22,085 nucleotides of DNA from Candidatus Staskawiczbacteria bacterium (GTDB lineage Bacteria > Patescibacteriota > Minisyncoccia > Minisyncoccales > Staskawiczbacteraceae): positions 1-22,085 of the forward strand of contig CAIWKF010000128.1 in assembly GCA_903913175.1 (NCBI GenBank), in the 5' to 3' direction. The position numbers and the translations under genes were made by a program. The stretch's first letter is position 1. Each line of letters opens with the position of its first letter. Positions 19,697 through 22,085 of the stretch are shown here, piece by piece. The notes under the pieces are model-generated. The model was not told the DNA's origin, ran no database searches, and saw only the letters and a program-made list of their open reading frames with translations.

Positions 19697-22085
19697 CTAT
19701 TCTGATTTTGGAGTAGGAGTTTCTAAAATAGTAAAATCAATACTATTATCATTTGTATCAGCCCCTAAAGTTCTACTTATGCTTTTATTTTTTGGTGGCA
19801 CTGATGCTGGACTTACTTCACAAGAAAATGGGTTATTACCATAACCAACTTTATCAATTATATTTAAATCATCTAACCCAGAAATATTATCGTGAGATTT
19901 TACCAAATAAATAGTAGCCACATCAGATAATTGTAAAACAGAAGTTGTCATGTCTGCTATGCTTAATAAAGATTGGCTGGCGTCATTTCTAACAACAAGA
20001 AAAAACCCATGACCTAAAATTTTCTGTCCAGTTTCAAAATTCTTTTTATAAATACTTCCACTTGAAGGACTTCGCTGAATAGACCAGTTACTAATATCAA
20101 CTTCAAAATCATTAGGATTATATAGCTCCACCCAATCATCTTTTGTTGTTTCTCCTTCAGTTTGAATTTCATTTATAACAATTGGTAATAATTCTGGCAA
20201 AGGAGGAATAATTAAAGGAATTTCAATTTTTGTAAAAACTGGTTCTGTTAAAAGCCATAAACCTTCATTACCCTCAACATCTTTAGCTTTTACCTGAAAA
20301 TAATAAGTTTTTTGATCCTCGCCAATAAAGTCTTTTGCAAATTTGGCAGAAATAAAAACTCCGCTTATTTCTACAACTGCATCTTCCTGCCAATCATTTT
20401 CTCCTTCTTTCCATCTAAAAATATAACTACTTATGCCAGAAGGAGTCACTGTGCCCAATAAATCTGAAATTTCAAAATTAATTGAAAAACTTAAATTTGT
20501 TTGTACTGCTGGAATAACTTCAAAAATTACTTCTGGTGCGGTTGTATCTTTTATTATTTCCACTGGCGGTGGCTCAATAAAAGTAATGTTTTGTGCTTTT
20601 GGAGTTGGAGTTTGTATTTCAAAATCAGTTGCGTTGTTGTCAGAATCTTGTTCTACTGCCAAAGATAAAACTATTCTACCAATACTTTTTTCTGTTTCTG
20701 TAGATATGGCAGGCAAAGTTTCAAAATCAGAAGCCAAGCCAAAACCAAGTTTATCTGAAATTTCTTGTTTTGGGTTTTTTAAAATTAAAGAATTGTCAGC
20801 AGTTAAGGGTTGATCAAAAACAATGTCAGCCAAATTCTCATATATAGACCCTTGTCGTGCAATTAAAAAATAACTGTTTGCCAAAATATTTTTACCTGCA
20901 AAATATGTTTTAGGTACATAGCTAGAATATTCACTTGCTGTTTTTGTTTTTCTTTGCAAATACCAACTATTTAAAGAAATATCAGTACTACTGGGGTTAA
21001 AAAGCTCAATAAACTCATTCTCTCCCAATAAAATTTCAGAAATTAAAATTTTAGAAATTAAAATTTTAGAATAAGAAACACTCTCAGTTCCTCCGCCACC
21101 TCCACCAGTAATTGGCGGGGCTATTAATTCAACAAATTTTATGTTTTGTGCTTTTGGAGTTGGAGTTTGTATTTCAAAATCTATACTATTATTTCCTATA
21201 TTTTGCTCAGTATTATTTGATAAATCCCACCTTCTGCCAATAGTTTTTGATGGTTGCGGACTTTCAGCGGGGCTATTTTTAAAATTATTAGCTCTTCCAA
21301 AACCCAATAAATCTGCGGTTTCTTTATTTGGGTTTTTTAAAATTAATGAATTGTCTTCTGTTAAAGGATTTTCTGTTAAAATATCAGCATAATTTGCATA
21401 AAAAGAGCCACTACGAGCAATTAAAAAATAACTTTTGGGATAAATAATTTTATTTAAAAACAAATTACTAGAAACATAAGTTGAAAAACTATCAGCATTT
21501 ATAGTTTTTCTTTGTAAATACCAATCTGTTAGGTCAACTACTATATTGTTTGGGTTATAAAGCTCTACAAATTCCTGCTTATCATCACCTTGACCAGCAA
21601 CTTGAACTTCTGAAATTAAAATTTCAGGGTAATTAATATTCTCTTTCCCAGAATTCACTTGTTCTATATTAATTCCTTTGTCCTGCACTTCTTCTTTAGT
21701 TTCTTTTTCTTCTTGCTCAGCAATAATATCTTTATCTTGCTTTTCTTCCTGAATAATTTCAATATTTTTTAGTTCTTTTTCTTTAAGTAGGTCATTAATT
21801 TGTCTTCTAATTACATCAATTTGTTCTGCCAAATCATCTAACTGATCGTCTTCACTAATAAGGGTTTCTATAGCTTTTTTTGTCTCTTGCAAACTAATAT
21901 CTTGTGAAACAGATATGGTTTTTGGTAGTTCTGAAAATTCTTCTAAATTACTATTTATAACTTCAATGTCTTGATTATTAGGTAAAACCAATGAAGCTAA
22001 ATAAAATTTTGACTGGCTTACGGCACCTGCAAGCTCTGCTGATAATTCAACTTTAAATTTAAAGCAAAAAAATATCATAACCAAA
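19697..22085 (-). CDS. lamin-tail-domain (LTD) exoprotein, probably truncated at its 5' end by the window edge
   Basis: The frame is open from the right edge to the stop at 19697 (about 795 residues). In-window start options (TTG at 22084, ATG at 22078) would leave an incomplete hydrophobic leader ending ELAGA, so the true start is probably outside. Residues 60-130 are highly charged and helical, likely a coiled coil. Three LTD modules follow at about 153-313, 341-500 and 634-793, each with the pattern ISEI..EFVELYNP..DL..WYLQR..YFLIAR...NSLILKNP. An Ig/fibronectin-like module (513-620) lies between the second and third. A Gly-rich linker (GGGGGG near 330) separates modules 1 and 2. LTD modules are typical of secreted or surface proteins in this type of organism. 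Function is unknown; adhesion or DNA/nucleotide interaction is speculative. Confidence 0.85.
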   Translation of the reverse strand, partial: LVMIFFCFKFKVELSAELAGAVSQSKFYLASLVLPNNQDIEVINSNLEEFSELPKTISVSQDISLQETKKAIETLISEDDQLDDLAEQIDVIRRQINDLLKEKELKNIEIIQEEKQDKDIIAEQEEKETKEEVQDKGINIEQVNSGKENINYPEILISEVQVAGQGDDKQEFVELYNPNNIVVDLTDWYLQRKTINADSFSTYVSSNLFLNKIIYPKSYFLIARSGSFYANYADILTENPLTEDNSLILKNPNKETADLLGFGRANNFKNSPAESPQPSKTIGRRWDLSNNTEQNIGNNSIDFEIQTPTPKAQNIKFVELIAPPITGGGGGGTESVSYSKILISKILISEILLGENEFIELFNPSSTDISLNSWYLQRKTKTASEYSSYVPKTYFAGKNILANSYFLIARQGSIYENLADIVFDQPLTADNSLILKNPKQEISDKLGFGLASDFETLPAISTETEKSIGRIVLSLAVEQDSDNNATDFEIQTPTPKAQNITFIEPPPVEIIKDTTAPEVIFEVIPAVQTNLSFSINFEISDLLGTVTPSGISSYIFRWKEGENDWQEDAVVEISGVFISAKFAKDFIGEDQKTYYFQVKAKDVEGNEGLWLLTEPVFTKIEIPLIIPPLPELLPIVINEIQTEGETTKDDWVELYNPNDFEVDISNWSIQRSPSSGSIYKKNFETGQKILGHGFFLVVRNDASQSLLSIADMTTSVLQLSDVATIYLVKSHDNISGLDDLNIIDKVGYGNNPFSCEVSPASVPPKNKSISRTLGADTNDNSIDFTILETPTPKSE
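20587..20627 (-). repeat. 41-bp exact direct repeat, copy 1 (LTD gene)
   Basis: The 41 bases at 20587-20627 are identical to 21141-21181. Each encodes the end of an LTD module, including FEIQTPTPKAQN. Exact identity at the DNA level, including silent sites, suggests recent module duplication or gene conversion. Confidence 0.9.
21030..21074 (-). repeat. three tandem 15-bp units in the LTD gene
   Basis: Units AAAATTTCAGAAATT (21030), AAAATTTTAGAAATT (21045) and AAAATTTTAGAATAA (21060) lie head to tail. In the protein they give KILIS-KILIS-EILLG at the start of LTD module 2. The 15-bp length keeps the frame. This looks like replication-slippage duplication of a beta-strand start. Confidence 0.85.
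21141..21181 (-). repeat. 41-bp exact direct repeat, copy 2 (LTD gene)
   Basis: This is the partner of 20587-20627, at the end of the preceding LTD module. The modules around the two copies are similar in protein sequence but clearly diverged in DNA, so identity is confined to this junction. Confidence 0.9.

Noticed and set aside
1..22085. UGA recoding as in some CPR lineages
   Set aside because: UGA ends genes here (for example the rfbG-like stop at 885-887) and no in-frame UGA was needed inside conserved domains.

Overview
The window is an AT-rich chromosomal segment with tightly packed genes, short or absent leaders, few Shine-Dalgarno sequences and standard stop codons (UGA, UAA and UAG all end genes). 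A signal-peptide surface protein with a peptidoglycan-binding domain, a lamin-tail-domain exoprotein, a membrane-anchored anti-sigma-like protein and a helical-bundle/winged-helix regulator together suggest a Patescibacteria (CPR, Parcubacteria-like) genome. This lineage call is inference from gene content. No tRNA, rRNA or CRISPR was found.

Region 1 (1-8681, minus strand) is one long cell-surface glycan operon. In transcription order it encodes a sugar-phosphate nucleotidyltransferase, a GT2 glycosyltransferase, a CMP-nonulosonate synthetase-like protein, a NeuB-type synthase, a KdsC-like HAD phosphatase, a SAM methyltransferase, a DUF4910 aminopeptidase-like protein, a TylF-type O-methyltransferase, glucose-1-phosphate cytidylyltransferase (RfbF), a CDP-glucose 4,6-dehydratase-like SDR (RfbG) and a second SDR cut by the left edge. 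Several genes overlap by 4 to 19 nt. The set suggests a sialic-acid-like sugar plus a CDP-deoxysugar, decorated by methylation.

Region 2 (8743-12785, plus strand) diverges from that operon. It holds an OafA-type acyltransferase, an O-antigen ligase/polymerase fused to TPRs, and a GxxExxY-family PD-(D/E)XK-like gene. The most unusual signal is here. The GxxExxY gene is bracketed by inverted arrays of a 7-bp unit (ACGCTGA on the left, TCAGCGT on the right) repeated every 11-12 bp. A gene-less palindromic version and a solo half-array sit in frame inside the ligase gene, which also carries an unrelated 102-bp palindrome in frame. This looks like a small mobile or REP-like system with non-autonomous derivatives.

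Region 3 (12791-18604, minus strand) is a surface-protein and regulation block. It contains a strong terminator, a 1097-residue S-layer-like protein with a structured leader, a putative anti-sigma factor, an ECF sigma factor with a near-consensus promoter that would give a leaderless mRNA, an ECF-like promoter between the two, an operator-like repeat cluster, and a helical-bundle/DeoR-type regulator.

Region 4 (18641-22085, minus strand) has rlmN and a large lamin-tail-domain protein that probably continues past the right edge.
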